A DNA stretch of 6,132 bases from JAZGDL01 sp036477795 (lineage in GTDB: Bacteria; Planctomycetota; Phycisphaerae; UBA1845), in assembly GCA_036477795.1 (NCBI GenBank), contig JAZGDL010000273.1, positions 1 to 6,132 of the forward strand, in the 5' to 3' direction. A program made the translations under genes and the position numbers. This document shows, piece after piece, positions 4,905-6,132 of this stretch (its first letter is position 1; the number at the start of each line of letters is the position of its first letter). The notes beneath the pieces are model-generated. The model saw only the letters and a program-made list of their open reading frames with translations. It was not told where the DNA came from and did not search any database.

Positions 4905-5792
4905 CTAAAGCAACAGCTTGGCCATCTCCTCGCCGATGGTTGCGGGTGACTCCGCCACGGTGACGCCGGCATCGCGTAGTGCGGCGATTTTTGAATCAGC
5001 CGTACCTTCTGACCCGCTGATGATGGCACCGGCATGACCCATGCGCTTGCCCGGCGGCGCGGTCCGGCCGGCGATAAATGCCACCACCGGTTTGGTGACA
5101 TGGTGACTGATGAACTCGGCCGCCTGCTCCTCGTCGGTCCCGCCGATCTCACCGATCATCACCATGCCGTCGGTGTCTTGGTCCTCTTCAAACATCTTTA
5201 ACAGCTCATTGAAGTTCAAGCCCTTGACCGGATCACCCCCTATGCCGATGCATGTCGACTGCGACATGCCGCGGGAGCTGCATTGCCAGACAGCCTCGTA
5301 GGTAAGTGTGCCGCTGCGCGAAATGAGGCCGACGGTCTTGCTTCCGTTGTCGCTCGGCTTGTGGATGTAACCGGGCATGATGCCTATCTTACACTGGCCC
5401 GGCGTGATGATGCCCGGGCAGTTGGGGCCGATCAGCAGGGTGCCCTTGTCGTCCAGATACTTGCGGGCCCGGACCATGTCCAGCGTGGGGACTCCCTCGG
5501 TGATCAACACCACCAGGGAGGCACCCCCGTCGGCAGCCTCCATGGCGGCATCAGCCGCAAACGGGGCGGGCACGAAGACCATGGTCACGTCCGCACCGGT
5601 GGCAGCCACCGCGTCGCGGCAGTTGTCAAAGATCGGCAGCCCATGCTCCGAGCGCGTGCCGGCCTTGCCCGGCGTCACCCCCCCGACGATCTGTGTTCCG
5701 TATTCCAGGCACTGGGCGGTATGAAAGGCCCCGGCTTTGCCGGTGATGCCCTGGCAGATGACTTTTGTTTCCCTGTCGACCAGAATGCTCAT
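4905..5792 (-). CDS. sucD: Succinyl-CoA synthetase (ADP-forming), alpha subunit
   Basis: The alpha subunit of succinate-CoA ligase, which with the beta subunit SucC interconverts succinyl-CoA and succinate with nucleotide phosphorylation in the TCA cycle, in the cytoplasm. The 295-residue length is normal for the family. Visible signatures are the N-terminal CoA-binding region with GITGKAGAFHT (15-25), VPAPFAADA (74-82), ITEGVP (97-102), GPNCPGIITPG (122-132), SRSGTLTYE (158-166), GEIGG (214-218) and GRTAPPGKRMGHAGAI (242-257), whose His253 corresponds to the phosphorylated active-site histidine. The start at 5792 is standard (MSILVDRETKVICQGITGK) and has GGAA (5801-5798) five bases upstream. 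The usual partner sucC is not next to it: 340 bases upstream to the window edge hold only repeats. No good promoter hexamer pair was found upstream. The following gene begins 116 bases after the stop, across a large hairpin. Confidence 0.97.
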   Translation of the reverse strand: MSILVDRETKVICQGITGKAGAFHTAQCLEYGTQIVGGVTPGKAGTRSEHGLPIFDNCRDAVAATGADVTMVFVPAPFAADAAMEAADGGASLVVLITEGVPTLDMVRARKYLDDKGTLLIGPNCPGIITPGQCKIGIMPGYIHKPSDNGSKTVGLISRSGTLTYEAVWQCSSRGMSQSTCIGIGGDPVKGLNFNELLKMFEEDQDTDGMVMIGEIGGTDEEQAAEFISHHVTKPVVAFIAGRTAPPGKRMGHAGAIISGSEGTADSKIAALRDAGVTVAESPATIGEEMAKLLL

Positions 5793-5928
5793 GTCAATTC
5801 CAGATTATCAAACTGTACCCGATCAAAGAACTCGCCGTCCGGGCAGAGCGTGGCAACGGAGTATGGGACCGATGCGGGCCTTTGTCCAGCGAGTTGCACC
5901 GCCGCGGCAGGCCGCGGGTCCGTGACAG
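5793..5928. other. sucD upstream region, no gene
   Basis: This 136-base stretch links sucD to the right repeat copy. It contains the sucD ribosome-binding site (5798-5801) and TTTGAT twice on the minus strand (near 5810 and 5824), but no convincing promoter pair. At its far end CCGCGGC (5902-5908) and GCCGCGG (5911-5917) form a perfect 7-bp inverted repeat separated by AG, a start to the palindrome-rich region. No gene is supported from 5793 to the window end. Confidence 0.5.
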
Positions 5929-6132
5929 TTCCGGCGGCTTCAGCGCCGCACGCTGATACAGCCTGAAAGGCTGACCTACAGTAGCCGTGGGCAAGTCCCG
6001 CTCTCGCGGGACGCCGCCCACGGTAACCCCAACACCCGTTCCATTCGACCCTGTAGGGGTCGCATAAACGCCACGTCGCACACGCCCCAGACAATAGACG
6101 ACCCTTTCAGGGTCGGGCGCCTCGGTGGCGGC
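5929..6132. repeat. Right copy of the 204-base direct repeat
   Basis: This aligns base for base with 1-204 at an offset of 5928, with about 14 mismatches and no gap, and runs to the window end, so its true length is unknown. All hairpins of the left copy are kept. In the two-level hairpin the inner loop differs (TCTC here, CGAG in the left copy) while the stem is retained, and one G-T wobble of the left copy is a G-C pair here. In the hairpin at 6046-6062 a T-A pair of the left copy becomes a T-G wobble. Differences cluster in loops and between the hairpins. Confidence 0.9.

Noticed and set aside
5804..5809. GATAAT on the minus strand as a -10 box for sucD
   Set aside because: It lies 12-17 bases before the ATG, which would leave almost no leader, and there is no -35 match at 16-18 bases.
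5283..5966. 227-codon plus-strand frame opposite sucD
   Set aside because: It is antisense to a fully conserved enzyme gene and runs on into repeat DNA; the translation has no recognisable features.

Overview
The window looks like chromosomal DNA from a GC-rich bacterium, most likely a member of the Planctomycetota or a close relative. That placement is an inference. It rests on the dense palindromic intergenic repeats, in particular one with the core GAGCCGCGACCGT.AGGGAGCGG, a type I associate with planctomycete genomes, and on a DEAD-box helicase with a DEVD box followed by RMLDIGF. No rRNA or other phylogenetic marker is present to settle it.

All six genes I can support lie on the minus strand, so in the direction of transcription the order runs from high to low coordinates. 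It is: sucD, the succinyl-CoA synthetase alpha subunit (5792-4905); a secreted protein with a proline/glycine/serine-rich linker (4788-4021); a shorter lipoprotein that is clearly its paralogue (3826-3182); a CPBP-family intramembrane protease (3066-2224); a 66-residue two-helix membrane protein (2081-1881); and a DEAD-box RNA helicase (1753-449). Only sucD and the helicase have firm functions. The order does not look like one dedicated pathway. The plus strand carries only antisense shadows of these genes.

The unusual part is the intergenic DNA. The six-gene block is bracketed by two direct copies of a 204-base repeat (1-204 and 5929-6132, about 14 mismatches, no gaps). Each copy is a string of short hairpins. 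After the left copy, the array continues with a sequence whose two stems interleave as in an H-type pseudoknot (203-237), another hairpin (248-264), and a cluster of three related repeats with a 16-bp inverted repeat (294-379). Between the two paralogous exported-protein genes sits a 134-base gene-less element (3887-4020) with 12-base terminal inverted repeats and flanking CTAA duplications, one of which forms the stop codon of the upstream gene. Its core is a paired-repeat hairpin that recurs without the termini between sucD and the first exported-protein gene (4822-4888).

The helicase has the clearest promoter (TTTACA, 17 bases, TATACT). It supports an internal ATG start rather than the longer GTG reading and gives a short leader with a 6-bp hairpin. 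I saw no CRISPR array, tRNA, rRNA, transposase or recognisable defence system.
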